Shown: positions 29,759 to 39,140, counted from the stretch's first letter. The stretch is DNA of 64,000 nt from Pseudomonadota bacterium (GCA_021781575.1 JAJXWP010000016.1:22882-86881), one strand, 5' to 3'. The notes: a model not told the origin generated them from the letters alone. Made by a program: numbers and translations.

Positions 29759-30628
29759 TCAATGCTGCGGTTTTTCCCGCCCCGCGCGGTCCAGGGCGGC
29801 AAACTCTTCGTCGGACAACACGACCTCGGCCGCCGCGACGTTTTCTTCCAAATGGGCGACCTTCGATGTCCCGGGGATCGGCAGCATCACCGGGCTGCGC
29901 TTCAGCAACCAGGCCAGCGCTATCTGACTGGGCGCCGCGCCGTGGCTTTCGGCGATGTTGCTCAGCAGCGATCCGGGTCTTGCCAACGCGCCGTCGGCCA
30001 GAGGATACCACGGAATGAAGCCGATGCCGTGCTCGGTGCAGTAGTCGACAACCTCTTCGCTGCTGCGGTCAACGAGGTTGAAGCGATTCTGCACGGTGGC
30101 CACCGGCACGACCTTGAGCGCGGCCGCGATGTCGGCCACCGAGACCTCGCTGAGGCCGACATGGCGGATGACCCCCCGGTCGCGCAACTCCTTCAGTGCA
30201 TCGAACTGCTCCTGACGGGGAACCTTCGAATCGATGCGGTGCAGCTGCCAGAGATCGATCCGCTCGACACCCAGGCGGCGCCGGCTGGTGCAGGCCTGCT
30301 GGATCAGGTATTCGGGGCGCCCGAGGGGCACCCAGCGGTTCGGCCCGGTACGCGTCAGGCCGCCTTTGGTGGCGATCAGCATGTCCCGGTAGGGGTGCAG
30401 CGCTTCGCGGATCAGCTCCTCGGAGACGTTGGGCCCATAGGAATCGGCCGTATCGATCAGGTTGACGCCGAGCTCGGGCAGGCGGCGAAGGGTGCGCAGG
30501 CACTCGGCGCGATCGGCCGGATCGCCCCAGATCCCCGGCCCCGTCAGGCGCATGGCGCCGAAGCCCAGGCGATGCACGGCGATATCGCCGCCGATCTTGA
30601 AGCTTCCCGATTTGGCTGCACTTGGCAT
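29759..30628 (-). CDS. Aldo/keto reductase
   Basis: 289 aa TIM-barrel NADPH-dependent oxidoreductase. The AKR signature [19 protein letters not shown] carries the catalytic Asp and Tyr (about residues 54-64). The catalytic Lys is in DMLIATKGG (about 85) and His in LWQLHRID (about 128). The NADP-binding tail reads [15 protein letters not shown]. Small carbonyl compounds are probable substrates. ATG 30628 gives the family N-terminus; the frame continues upstream without conservation. It forms an operon with the epimerase gene. Confidence 0.92.
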   Translation of the reverse strand: MPSAAKSGSFKIGGDIAVHRLGFGAMRLTGPGIWGDPADRAECLRTLRRLPELGVNLIDTADSYGPNVSEELIREALHPYRDMLIATKGGLTRTGPNRWVPLGRPEYLIQQACTSRRRLGVERIDLWQLHRIDSKVPRQEQFDALKELRDRGVIRHVGLSEVSVADIAAALKVVPVATVQNRFNLVDRSSEEVVDYCTEHGIGFIPWYPLADGALARPGSLLSNIAESHGAAPSQIALAWLLKRSPVMLPIPGTSKVAHLEENVAAAEVVLSDEEFAALDRAGREKPQH

Positions 30629-31161
30629 TGGCTTTGTCTCCGCCGTTTCGTGTGAAAAGGGGGAAGGTCTGACGGTCCATCGCCGGTCTCGACGGCCTCG
30701 ACGGCACGCCGGTCGGCAGGCGGCGCGGCGATTGGGCGGGCCCCGTGTCCTCTCAACCAGCACTGCTGGAATCATAGGCGCAGATGAAATTTCATCAAGG
30801 GGAGGGAAATGCACTCGCCGGGCGGGCGCATCCGCACCCTTGGCCGCCGCCTCGATCAATCTCTCCCACCTTTCGCCGATCGACACATTCATGCCAGACC
30901 TCCAACGATCCTTCCCAGCCGAGGATGGGATATATCGCGCCAAATGTGGCAATCCGTGCCTGCCGGCACTTTACGGGCGTGCAAATGCGGGTCCGGGCTA
31001 TGTCGGACTGGGTTCTTGACAAAGCCCGGGAGAATGGTAGGACACCAGCCTCAACGCATTGATAAAATGGCCATAATTGAAAAGCTCCGCTGCCTCAGCC
31101 GTAAAGGGGTGTGATGAGGTGTCGTTTCTAAACTGATTGGTGCATCAGATTAGGAGAATGC
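30629..31161. other. Intergenic region upstream of the KaiC-like gene
   Basis: 533 bp between divergent genes. A sigma70-like promoter candidate lies near the right end (separate entry). A frame at 30809-31114 starts with a good ribosome-binding-like sequence (AAGGGGAGGGAA before ATG) but its translation is Arg/Pro/Cys-rich with no family character, so it is not called as a gene. Stretches around 31050-31085 are AT-rich. Confidence 0.4.
31016..31043 (+). promoter_or_regulatory. Candidate sigma70 promoter for the KaiC-like operon
   Basis: A perfect TTGACA -35 box (31016-31021) is followed after 16 bases by TAGGAC (31038-31043) as a possible -10. It lies about 120 bp before the KaiC-like ATG at 31162 and reads toward it. 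The -10 is weak, so the call is tentative. Confidence 0.35.
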
Positions 31162-32655
31162 ATGTCGACCAATGGGTTCGCGGGCCTAGCCTCAACTGGT
31201 GTTGCGGGGCTGGACGAAGTTCTCGGCGGGGGCTTGGCGCGCAGCCGCCTCTATCTGGTCAACGGGAATCCCGGCTCCGGCAAGACCACAATGGCGGTGC
31301 AATTCCTCTTGCAGGGTCAAAGGGAAGGCGAGCGGGTGTTTTACGTCACCCTGTCCGAGACCAAGGAGGAATTGGAGGCGGTCGCCCGATCCCATGGCTG
31401 GGACCTTCAGGGGGTCGAAATCTTCGAGCTTTCGGCTCTCGAACAGATCCTGGCATCCAACGTCCAGCAATCGGTATTCCACCCAGCCCAGGTCGAACTG
31501 GCTGAGGTGATGCAAGCCATCCTGACCGAGGTCGACCGTATCCGCCCCTCCCGCGTGGTCATCGACTCGGTCTCGGAAGTGCGGCTGCTCTCCGGGGACG
31601 CATTGCGTTACCGTCGGCAGATCCTGGCGCTGAAGCAGCATTTCGCGGGGCGCAACTGCACCGTCTTGCTGCTCAACGACCAAGTCGCCGATGGGACCGA
31701 TCTGCAATTGCAAAGCCTGGCCCATGGCGTGTTCCACCTTGAACACCGCGCCCCCGAGTTCGGCGCCGACCGCCGTCGCCTTCGCATTCAGAAGATCCGC
31801 GGCTCCGCCTTCCGCGAGGGTTTTCACGACTATCGGGTGGTCACCGGCGGCCTGATTGTCTATCCCCGCCTGGTCGCGGCCGAGCACCGCGAGCAGCGCG
31901 GGATCCAGGCCGTCTCCAGTGGCGTGCGGGCCCTCGACAGTCTGGTCGGCGGCGGCATCGAACGCGGTACCGCCACCCTTCTCATCGGTCCATCGGGCAG
32001 CGGCAAGTCCAGTTGCGCCACCCAGTTCGCCATTGCGGCGGCTGAGCGGGGCGAGCGGGTCGCCATGTATGTCTTCGACGAGCGGCCGGAGACATTGCTT
32101 CATCGCTGCGCCGGGCTTGGCATGGATCTGGCCGGCTGTGTCGAGGCGGGGCGGATCATGCTGCGCCAAGTGGATCCGGCCGAGATGTCGCCGGGGGAAT
32201 TCGCCGCCCTGGTTCGCGACGAGGTGGAGAATGGCGCGTCCATGGTGGTTGTTGATTCCTTGAGTGGCTACCTGCACGCCATGCCGTCTGAGAAGAACCT
32301 GCTTCTTCAGTTGCACGAGTTGCTGGCCTATCTCGGCCAGAAGAACGCCACCTCCATCCTGATTTTCACCCAGCATGGCTTGATGGCGGGAGCGATATCG
32401 ACCCCGATCGACGTCAGCTACCTGGCCGATACGGTCATTATGTTCCGCTATTACGAATACGCTGGCACATTGCGCCAAGCCATCTCCACCTTCAAGAAAC
32501 GCGGCGGTAACCACGAGCGCTCGATCCGCGACTTTTCGTTGGGTTCGAGTGGTCTGCAAATCGGCGAACCGCTGGTGCATTTCCGTGGCGTGATCACGGG
32601 GGTGCCGGTGTGGGAAGGGGAGACGACTACCGTCGATGGGCAGAACCGAGACTAG
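31162..32655 (+). CDS. KaiC-like double-domain RecA-type ATPase
   Basis: 497 aa, with two tandem KaiC domains. The first Walker A is GNPGSGKTT (about residue 35) and the second is GPSGSGKSS (about 276). The Glu-rich ATPase segments are YVTLSETKEEL and YVFDERPETL. In the second domain the region matching the KaiC autophosphorylation site reads DVSYLADT, so the Ser of the cyanobacterial Ser/Thr pair appears kept and the Thr replaced by Tyr; this rests on my own alignment. No kaiA or kaiB is present. It overlaps the next histidine kinase gene by 20 bp, suggesting an ATP-driven timer or switch feeding that kinase. The ribosome site is AGGAGAATGC. Confidence 0.9.
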   Translation: MSTNGFAGLASTGVAGLDEVLGGGLARSRLYLVNGNPGSGKTTMAVQFLLQGQREGERVFYVTLSETKEELEAVARSHGWDLQGVEIFELSALEQILASNVQQSVFHPAQVELAEVMQAILTEVDRIRPSRVVIDSVSEVRLLSGDALRYRRQILALKQHFAGRNCTVLLLNDQVADGTDLQLQSLAHGVFHLEHRAPEFGADRRRLRIQKIRGSAFREGFHDYRVVTGGLIVYPRLVAAEHREQRGIQAVSSGVRALDSLVGGGIERGTATLLIGPSGSGKSSCATQFAIAAAERGERVAMYVFDERPETLLHRCAGLGMDLAGCVEAGRIMLRQVDPAEMSPGEFAALVRDEVENGASMVVVDSLSGYLHAMPSEKNLLLQLHELLAYLGQKNATSILIFTQHGLMAGAISTPIDVSYLADTVIMFRYYEYAGTLRQAISTFKKRGGNHERSIRDFSLGSSGLQIGEPLVHFRGVITGVPVWEGETTTVDGQNRD

Positions 32656-33829
32656 AGACGGTGCCGAGAAGGACACGGCGGCGGAACGGGTGCTGATCTA
32701 CGCCCCCTTCGGACGGGATGCCGAGGTGACGCGGGAGGTATTGGCCGGAAAGGGCGTGGCTGCCTTGGTCTGCCATACCGTCGATCAGTTTTGCGCCAAT
32801 CTCGGCACAGGGGCCGGCGCGGCAATCGCCACGGTGGAAGCGCTGACGCCAGGGGATCTCGACCGCGTGGCGAAAATTCTTACAGCCCAACCGCCGTGGT
32901 CAGACCTTCCGTTGATTGTCCTGTTCAATGAACGTGATGCCGAGATCTCACAGCAGTTACTGCTCCAAGCTCTGGGCAAGGTGGGCAACCTGAACTTTCT
33001 GGAGCGCCCGCTTCGCGTCGAGGCCTTGCTGAACGCCGTGGCTCTATCGCTGCGTGCGCGGCAAAGGCAGTATCAGGCCCGCGAACATATGCGGGCGTTG
33101 GAGGAGGCAAAGCAAAGCCTGGCGAAGGCCACCGACGAAGCCATCCGCGCCAACGACGCCAAAAGCCGCTTCCTGGCTGCCGCCAGCCACGATCTCCGCC
33201 AGCCGTTCCAGGCAATGCGGCTCTATCATCAAATCGTCGCTGACGCTTTGCAGGGCAAACCGGCTCATCGGGCGGCGGTCGGGCTGGGCAATGCGATCGC
33301 CTCGGGTGAGGACCTGCTGAATGCCTTGCTCGATCTATCCACCCTGGATGCGGGGGTCACCAAGGTCCAGATCAGCGATTTCGACCTTAGTCCCGTCCTC
33401 CACTCGGTGAGCAATGACCTCGACGCCATTGCCCAAGGCAAAGGGCTTGTCCTGCGTGTCCGCCCGGGCCCCGCGGTCGTCGTCCGGAGCGACCAGGTTC
33501 TGTTGAAGCGGATCATCCGCAACCTGACCATTAACGCGGTCCGCTATACCGAACGCGGCGGGGTCCTGGTGGGCTGCCGCGCCCGGCCGGACCACGTGCT
33601 GGTGCAAGTCTGGGATACCGGCATTGGTATCCCGGCCGACAAGGCGGACAAGATCTTCGAGGACTTCTTTCAGATTGGCAATTTGGAACGGGACAGTTCG
33701 AAGGGGTTGGGCCTGGGTTTGTCGATTGTCGAGCGCATGGCGCGGTTGCTTGGCCACCAAATCACAGTCCGGTCCGTGTATGGCCGAGGGTCCGTCTTTA
33801 CCGTCAGGGTGGCAAAGGACCGTGGTTAA
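32636..33829 (+). CDS. Histidine kinase with N-terminal pseudo-receiver domain
   Basis: 397 aa. The N-terminal part (about residues 16-135) has the receiver-like fold pattern (VLIYAPFGRDAEVTREVL, LPLIVLFN, FLERPLRVEALL) but no phospho-Asp is apparent. A coiled-coil linker leads to HisKA with AAASHDLRQPFQAM (phospho-His at about 187) and HATPase_c (NLTINAVRY, VWDTGIGIPADK, GLGLGLSIVERM). No membrane segment is present, so it is cytoplasmic. Its start lies inside the KaiC-like gene, so the two are co-translated and probably physically linked. No response regulator is adjacent. Confidence 0.9.
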   Translation: MGRTETRDGAEKDTAAERVLIYAPFGRDAEVTREVLAGKGVAALVCHTVDQFCANLGTGAGAAIATVEALTPGDLDRVAKILTAQPPWSDLPLIVLFNERDAEISQQLLLQALGKVGNLNFLERPLRVEALLNAVALSLRARQRQYQAREHMRALEEAKQSLAKATDEAIRANDAKSRFLAAASHDLRQPFQAMRLYHQIVADALQGKPAHRAAVGLGNAIASGEDLLNALLDLSTLDAGVTKVQISDFDLSPVLHSVSNDLDAIAQGKGLVLRVRPGPAVVVRSDQVLLKRIIRNLTINAVRYTERGGVLVGCRARPDHVLVQVWDTGIGIPADKADKIFEDFFQIGNLERDSSKGLGLGLSIVERMARLLGHQITVRSVYGRGSVFTVRVAKDRG

Positions 33830-34154
33830 AGGCGGAAATTGCGCGCCATCCAAGCCGCAGAGGTAACCGCGTGCGCTTCGAACGCCGTTTTATCCGCTTG
33901 GCCGTCGAAACCCACCAGAACGGGCTCGAATAGCGTCGCTATTTGAACATGGAGGACTTGCGGGAGCACAAGAAGGAGATGCTGCGCCAAGTCGCGTAAT
34001 CGCCGCCGCCGGCCCTGCGCTGTGCTCGCTCGATGGCTTCGCGCAGGGCCGGCAGCTCAAACGATCAGCGTGCCGTCACCAATTTGCTGAACTTGACGCA
34101 CTCAATTCGGTCCCGGGCATCAAAAAAGCCGCTAAATCATTGATTTAGCAGCTT
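33830..34154. other. Gene-free stretch left of the integrated element
   Basis: No intact gene. Two short protein-like fragments occur in plus-strand frames around 33870-33999 (for example RRFIRLAVETHQNGLE, then MEDLREHKKEMLRQVA before a stop), which look like remnants of a broken small gene. A perfect 13-bp inverted repeat (GCCGGCCCTGCGC at 34008-34020 and its complement at 34041-34053) forms a hairpin with a 20-base loop and no T-run. The old tRNA-Pro terminator is at 34122-34158. Confidence 0.45.
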
Positions 34155-34158
34155 TTTT
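34122..34158 (-). terminator. Original tRNA-Pro terminator, now at the left end of the element
   Basis: A rho-independent hairpin: on the minus strand AAAAAAGCTGCTAAATC, a short loop, then GATTTAGCGGCTTTTTT, with one mismatch. It sits directly after the CCA of the tRNA 3'-half copy at 34155-34209. By the geometry of integration this is the host's original tRNA terminator, separated from the intact tRNA by the 12.4-kb insertion. Confidence 0.8.
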
Positions 34159-34209
34159 GAATGGTCGGAGTGAGAGGATTCGAACCTCCGGCCCCTGCCT
34201 CCCGAAGAC
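34155..34209. repeat. Left attachment-site repeat (tRNA-Pro 3' half)
   Basis: 55 bp identical to 46541-46595. Read on the minus strand it runs from the anticodon stem through the T-arm and acceptor to CCA and a few bases beyond. The 5' half of the tRNA is absent here (bases from 34210 onward differ), so this copy is not a functional tRNA gene. Confidence 0.9.
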
Positions 34210-34584
34210 TCGAAATCGTACGGAACTCCTCAGAAAGTGGCGGAAAGGCTGGTGTTCTGAGGCGGCAAAATCGGCGATTGGAGTCAATTCGGCAAGGGTT
34301 CCGGTTCGATTGAACCCCCAAGCACTGTCCTGATTGCACCAACCCAGACATGAAAGGGGCCGCCTCCATTGCCACAGGGAGGCGGCCCGGATTGTGTGAA
34401 CAACACGAAGTCGATTGCCGACATCGCGAATATAGCACAGAAGCGACGAAAATAACGCATAGGTTAGTAACTAACACACCAAAGATGAAATTAGCGATGT
34501 TAGTCTGGGTTCGCCACAGATTGAACAACGCGCCGACTTCATCGCCAAGTATCTGATAGTCGTCGGCCTTTCTTCGAGGTGCCG

Positions 34585-37500
34585 ATGACGCACACTGTAA
34601 ACCCCTGGCTACTAGGGGCGCGCTTCACCCGGTTCACGGGCATTTCGCGCGGCAACCCTACCCAGTTGACAAAGACGTTCCGCTACGAGGACGGCAGGTT
34701 GGTGAAATCTCCGCCACCGAACGCGGGGGTGGGTGTCTACTCGAACATCTATAGCGGTTTCGACGGACTGGCCCACATTCTGGCGACGATGAAACCCAAC
34801 GAATGCTTGGTGTCCGGTTGGACAGATGCAGCGGAAGGACGGATCACGTTGGCTCGGTGGGTGGGGCCGGGCTACATCAGCCGGACGAAGGATTTCTTCG
34901 CGTACCCGCAAGGGCCGGGGCTGATCCTGCTCGACCACGATGCCGACGCCGATCACGTCGCCATGACGCCGGAGAGACTTTTGTCGGCCCTGGTTGAGAT
35001 CAGCCCCATCTTCGGGAAAGCGGGCCGGGTCGTGACCTATTCGACCAGTGCGGGGGTGCACGCACCGGATGGGCGCTTGCTGTCGCCGCGGAACCCGTCG
35101 TTTCACACCTATTTCCTTGCGGCCGACGGGACCGATATTCCCAGGTTCGGCGCTGTATTGTTCAAGCGCCTTTGGCTCGCTGGGTATGGCTGGGGTGCCT
35201 TGAGCAGGGCGGGGAGCTTCCTCAAGCGCGGCATCATCGACGCGGCGGTGTTCTCGCCTGAGCGGTGTATCTTCGAGGCGCCGCCCATTCTGCACGATGG
35301 TTTGACGCAAGACCGCCCGAAGCCGAAAGCGTTTTACGGGGCGTACCTAGACACCCACGCGTTGCCAGACCTATCGGACGCCGAAGAGGCTCGGTTTCAG
35401 CAACTGGTTGCGGCGGAACGCCAAAGGCTCAAGCCAGAGCAAGAACCTCGGCGTCGGCAGTACGCGAAGGTGCAGGCCGAAGAGAACGGCACAACCGAGG
35501 AGCATGAATACCGGCAGATCCGGGCCATCGACCGCAGGGTGATCGACGGGAACACCATCCTCGGTCATGACGGTGCAACGCTGTGGGAGATGATCCGGCA
35601 GGGGCGGCACGGCGAATATGTTACCGACCCCGTCGAGCCTGATCGTGCCGACGCTCGGCTGTTCATCGATGGGCCGGGTGACGCAAAGTTGCACAGCTTC
35701 CAACATGGCGGTTGCCAGTTCCAGGTGGTCCCCACCGAGATTGCTGCCGCGGTCGCCGACGCGCCCGAGGATGAATTCGAAGCGCGGGGGGCGTCGGGCG
35801 TTCCGTTCTGGGTGCGGTCTCGCTTTGTGGCGATGGGGGCGATCAGTTCAGCGGCGAAGGTGCGCCACACCGCAATTAAGGTCGCGCCAGAAGAATTTAG
35901 GCTGCCGGATGGTCCGCTAATCGAGGGTGTCTGGCTGCTCCGCGGCCCCTGCGGTGTCGGTAAAACGAAGAACTGGGGCGTTCCGCTGTTCCAGGCAGCG
36001 GAGGCCGCCGGCTTAAGGTGTGTCGCAATCTGTCATAGAATTTCGCTGACTGCCGATCTGGTGACGAAGCTGGGGTGCCACAATTACCAAGAAAAGGGCG
36101 GCCTGGGAGCGCATAGATCCCTTGCAATATGCGTCAACTCCATTGTGCGTGAAGAGTATCAGGCTTTTTGCATTGGCGCTGATGTGCTGTTTATCGATGA
36201 AATAGCGCAGGTACTGCGTCATGTGACTACGGGCTCCGTCGCGGATAAGGAGCGAGCCAAGGTGTTCGAGCTGTTGGGCCGGATGGTTGGCCGCGCGAAG
36301 CTGGTGGTCGGCGCCGATGCTGACGCCGATGATCTTGTTGTTGAGTTCCTTGAACGCTTTCGGCCGGGGGTGCGCTTCAAAATCGTCGAAACCGAGCTGG
36401 ACCACAGTCATCTTCATGTGACCGTAGCGCACGGTGAAAAGGCGTTTGATGCGCTGTGTCGCGACGTTGTGCTCGGGCTTGATGACGGGCAGCGCCTTAT
36501 TGTGGCGTCGGATAGCAAAACAAAGCTGGAACGGTTGATGTTGGCGGTTAGGGAGGCACTACCTAACAAAAAAGTCATCCTGCTGACAGGCGAGACACGT
36601 AATCACAATGACCACAAGGCTTTCGTCGAGCGTCCAAACGAAGCTTGTGTTGACTACGATTTGGTTCTGCACAGCCCGTCTGTGAGTAGTGGCGTCTCAA
36701 TTGAGTGCGAACACTTTGATCGTGGTTACGGCATTTTTGGCGGGAAAATTTCGCCATCTGACGCCCATCAAATGATGCGTCGGGTCCGCAATCTGCGGGC
36801 CTGGAACGTCGTTCTGTTCTCACTGAACAACCAGAAGCGCCTCGACAACGCCGAGGCCATCCTGGGCGCTGAGCATACCGCGGCCAGGCTGTCTGGATCG
36901 CTTCTGGCGCCGACGACGCTGGACGAGTTCACGGCTCGCGTGAAGGCCGACAACCATTTCGCCGCTTCGCATTTCGCCGCGGGTTTCCTGTCATATCTGC
37001 GGCGTGCAGGGTTTACGGTGACGGAGTTGGTCGACGACACAGGGTTTGGTGATCAAGGCGAAGAGCTGCATATTCCTGCCATCGATGTGGCCGCGCGGCT
37101 CCAGGATATCGTCGATGCTCGCCACATCGACGACGAGGAGGCGAAACGCCTCCAAAAGACCCTGCGGATCGGTGACGATGATGGCCGGGCCCTCCGTCGC
37201 TGGCTCGTCGTCTCTGCCTTGAAGATCGCGCCGGCTGAGCTGACGGCGGCCGACGTGGCGTGGTGGGACGATGGCAGGGGGGCGAAGCGGCTCAGGCGGT
37301 TCGAGTTGGCGACTGGGCGGCGGCGTCCTGCTGAGGATGTTCGTCGCGACCTGAGCCTGCGAGACTTTGAAGGGCTAAAGGCGCGGCTATGGCGGGAGGT
37401 ACTAGCGCCGCTTGGTGTCGACTTGGCGACTGGTGTGGGGTCGTATGGCGAGGCCGAGGCCGCCAGGGTCGTGGATACGGTTGCCCAGCGACCGAACCTG

Positions 37501-37743
37501 TTCGGGCACCTGGGGATTGCGCCGCAGATGGGGGGAACAAGGCCAGTGAGCGCCATCAAGTTCGTTGGGCAGATCCTTGCGAGGCTTGGGCTAAAGCAAG
37601 TTGGTCGTAAGGTTCGCGGAGCAGGGACGCGGACGTGGAAGTACGAGGTGGACGCGGAGGGGTTCGCGGAGCAGGCGCGAAGGGCAATGCGGAGGGTGGC
37701 CGGTCCAGATGGGGCAGTTCTGTGTATACAGACTTTGCCCTGA
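34585..37743 (+). CDS. CyRepA1-like primase/helicase replication protein
   Basis: 1052 aa. The N-terminal half resembles an archaeo-eukaryotic-type primase: LILLDHDADAD (acidic metal-binding motif, about residue 115), STSAGVHAP (about 153) and FHTYFLA (about 175). The second half is a superfamily-2-like helicase/ATPase: GPCGVGKT (Walker A, about 454), LFIDEIAQVL (Walker B, about 537), SPSVSSGVSIE (about 697) and MMRRVRNLR (arginine-finger-like, about 731). This order matches plasmid replication proteins of the CyRepA1 type, which prime and unwind their own origin. ATG 34585 follows GAGGT; a GTG lies 6 bases earlier. It is the largest gene of the element and is followed by a likely origin region. 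Confidence 0.75.
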   Translation: MTHTVNPWLLGARFTRFTGISRGNPTQLTKTFRYEDGRLVKSPPPNAGVGVYSNIYSGFDGLAHILATMKPNECLVSGWTDAAEGRITLARWVGPGYISRTKDFFAYPQGPGLILLDHDADADHVAMTPERLLSALVEISPIFGKAGRVVTYSTSAGVHAPDGRLLSPRNPSFHTYFLAADGTDIPRFGAVLFKRLWLAGYGWGALSRAGSFLKRGIIDAAVFSPERCIFEAPPILHDGLTQDRPKPKAFYGAYLDTHALPDLSDAEEARFQQLVAAERQRLKPEQEPRRRQYAKVQAEENGTTEEHEYRQIRAIDRRVIDGNTILGHDGATLWEMIRQGRHGEYVTDPVEPDRADARLFIDGPGDAKLHSFQHGGCQFQVVPTEIAAAVADAPEDEFEARGASGVPFWVRSRFVAMGAISSAAKVRHTAIKVAPEEFRLPDGPLIEGVWLLRGPCGVGKTKNWGVPLFQAAEAAGLRCVAICHRISLTADLVTKLGCHNYQEKGGLGAHRSLAICVNSIVREEYQAFCIGADVLFIDEIAQVLRHVTTGSVADKERAKVFELLGRMVGRAKLVVGADADADDLVVEFLERFRPGVRFKIVETELDHSHLHVTVAHGEKAFDALCRDVVLGLDDGQRLIVASDSKTKLERLMLAVREALPNKKVILLTGETRNHNDHKAFVERPNEACVDYDLVLHSPSVSSGVSIECEHFDRGYGIFGGKISPSDAHQMMRRVRNLRAWNVVLFSLNNQKRLDNAEAILGAEHTAARLSGSLLAPTTLDEFTARVKADNHFAASHFAAGFLSYLRRAGFTVTELVDDTGFGDQGEELHIPAIDVAARLQDIVDARHIDDEEAKRLQKTLRIGDDDGRALRRWLVVSALKIAPAELTAADVAWWDDGRGAKRLRRFELATGRRRPAEDVRRDLSLRDFEGLKARLWREVLAPLGVDLATGVGSYGEAEAARVVDTVAQRPNLFGHLGIAPQMGGTRPVSAIKFVGQILARLGLKQVGRKVRGAGTRTWKYEVDAEGFAEQARRAMRRVAGPDGAVLCIQTLP

Positions 37744-38186
37744 TCTGGGCCACCTGCCGGCTTGTCGGTCGTTTGTGTTCTCGCCACCCCCTGCGCCCAC
37801 ATGGCAACAATAACGACAAGACAAGAACATAATAACGGTGTGTAGTTTTTTGAAAATTGCCTCGGACTTAAAGTATAGTTGGCAACGCTATAGCACCAAA
37901 CAAGAACAAATAAAATGCTCCACCCCTTCGGCATACTTGTTGCACTCCGCAACAGCCGTGCCAGATCCCTTGTTGCGATGTCTTTGTGCTTACAATTTCG
38001 GTGTTGCGTTTTATCGCAACATCGGTCGACTCTTTCTGTGCAGCCGATGTTGTCTTGTTCTGGTAAACCCCAGCGGATCACGTCGGTGAGACACTAAAGC
38101 CGTCTTGAATAGGTCGGTTTCGACCTTCCGAGACAGTCAGTTGTCAGGGTCTGGAGCCAAACGAGACACGAGCAGGAGCAGCGGCA
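37744..38186. other. AT-rich repeat region, candidate replication origin of the element
   Basis: A 443-bp gene-free stretch between the replication protein and the serine recombinase, much richer in A/T than its surroundings. It contains six copies of GTTGC or its complement GCAAC within 37882-38020 (at 37882, 37939, 37949, 37972, 38003, 38016), two of them arranged as inverted pairs. It also has a 9-bp inverted repeat (CAACATCGG at 38017 and CCGATGTTG at 38044) and a direct repeat ACAAGAACA (37821 and 37900). Such short iterated sites beside a replication gene are typical of origins. Function is inference. Confidence 0.5.
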
Positions 38187-38729
38187 ATGACAAGGATCGG
38201 ATACGGCAGGGTCAGCAGCACAGACCAAGATTTGAGCATCCAACTGGAGGCGCTAAAGCGCGCCGGATGCGACATCATCCGATCCGAGAAGGTCAGCGGC
38301 ACCAGCACGAAGGGCCGCGACGAGCTGGCCACCATCCTGGATTTCATCCGCAGCGGCGACGTGTTGGTGGTCACCCGAATTGACCGGCTTGCCAGGTCGG
38401 TCGCCGACCTCGCGAGCATCGTCCGTGACCTGGAAAGCAAGGGTGCTGCGCTCTGTTGTGCCGAGCAGCCAATTAACACCAGCACAGCGGCCGGTAAGGC
38501 GTTCCAGGGCATGCTGGCGGTGTTCGCCGAATTCGAAACCAACATCCGCCGCGAGCGGCAGATGGAGGGCATCGCCGCCGCCAAGGCGGCCGGCGTCTAC
38601 AAGGGCCGCAAGGCGGCCATCGACCCCGACGAGGTCCGCCGTCTGCGTGACGCCGGCCTTGGTGGCAGTGAGATCGCCAGGCGCCTGGGCATCGGCCGCG
38701 CCTCGGTCTACCGACTGCTTGTCTCCTGA
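38187..38729 (+). CDS. Serine recombinase (resolvase/invertase family)
   Basis: 180 aa, the usual small-resolvase length. The N-terminal catalytic domain begins TRIGYGRVSSTDQDL (nucleophile Ser at about residue 10 or 11) and has VVTRIDRLARSVADL with the conserved Arg residues (about 65-75). A long E-helix follows (AVFAEFETNIRRERQMEGI). The C-terminal HTH (about 148-178) reads RRLRDAGLGGSEIARRLGI. In plasmids it would resolve multimers; here it could also invert or resolve element DNA. It starts with ATG 38187 behind AGGAGCAGCGGC. Confidence 0.9.
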   Translation: MTRIGYGRVSSTDQDLSIQLEALKRAGCDIIRSEKVSGTSTKGRDELATILDFIRSGDVLVVTRIDRLARSVADLASIVRDLESKGAALCCAEQPINTSTAAGKAFQGMLAVFAEFETNIRRERQMEGIAAAKAAGVYKGRKAAIDPDEVRRLRDAGLGGSEIARRLGIGRASVYRLLVS

Positions 38730-39140
38730 GGGTCGGATGGCACATGCCGCCGGTCGACCGGAGGCATTGGCGATCCGATCACGCGGGAGGCGCCCATCAG
38801 GGTAGCGCACAGATAACCACCCACGACCCCGAATAGGCCACCTGTGGCCTGCCAGCGGCTTCTGGCGAAGGCAGGGACACGACGAGGGCAACGTCAGACA
38901 CCAACTCGTGCGGCAGGAAGCGCGGCGACCCCGTGGACAGCCTGCCAATGCAGGCCCTCGGCCTGCCCCGGAACCGCGAACTTGGCACAATAAGTGATGG
39001 AATGTTGGTGGAGGGGCAGGCCGATGTGGAAGTACTCGTGAGATGTGCGTTAATAAGTACTAGTAATCATTTGCGGTATATAAAATAAAGTCTTGCGATG
39101 TGTCCTTTTTAGGCGCAGGTTACCGTTAACAACGATTGTG
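38730..39140. other. Gene-free stretch in the element
   Basis: 411 bp between the serine recombinase and a small operon. It includes a short palindrome AGGCCAC-CT-GTGGCCT (38835-38850), possibly a recombinase site, and an AT-rich segment at about 39025-39095 that likely holds the promoter of the next operon. No protein-like frame was accepted. Confidence 0.35.

Noticed and set aside
30809..31114. Open frame with a good ribosome-binding-like sequence before its ATG, upstream of the KaiC-like gene
   Set aside because: The translation is Arg/Pro/Cys-rich with no family character, and the segment also holds a likely promoter; treated as intergenic.
34008..34053. 13-bp inverted repeat considered as a terminator
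   Set aside because: There is no T-run on either strand and the loop is 20 bases; recorded only as a hairpin.
34155..34209. Left tRNA-like sequence considered as a second tRNA-Pro gene
   Set aside because: Only the 3' half is present; the D-arm and 5' acceptor strand are missing.
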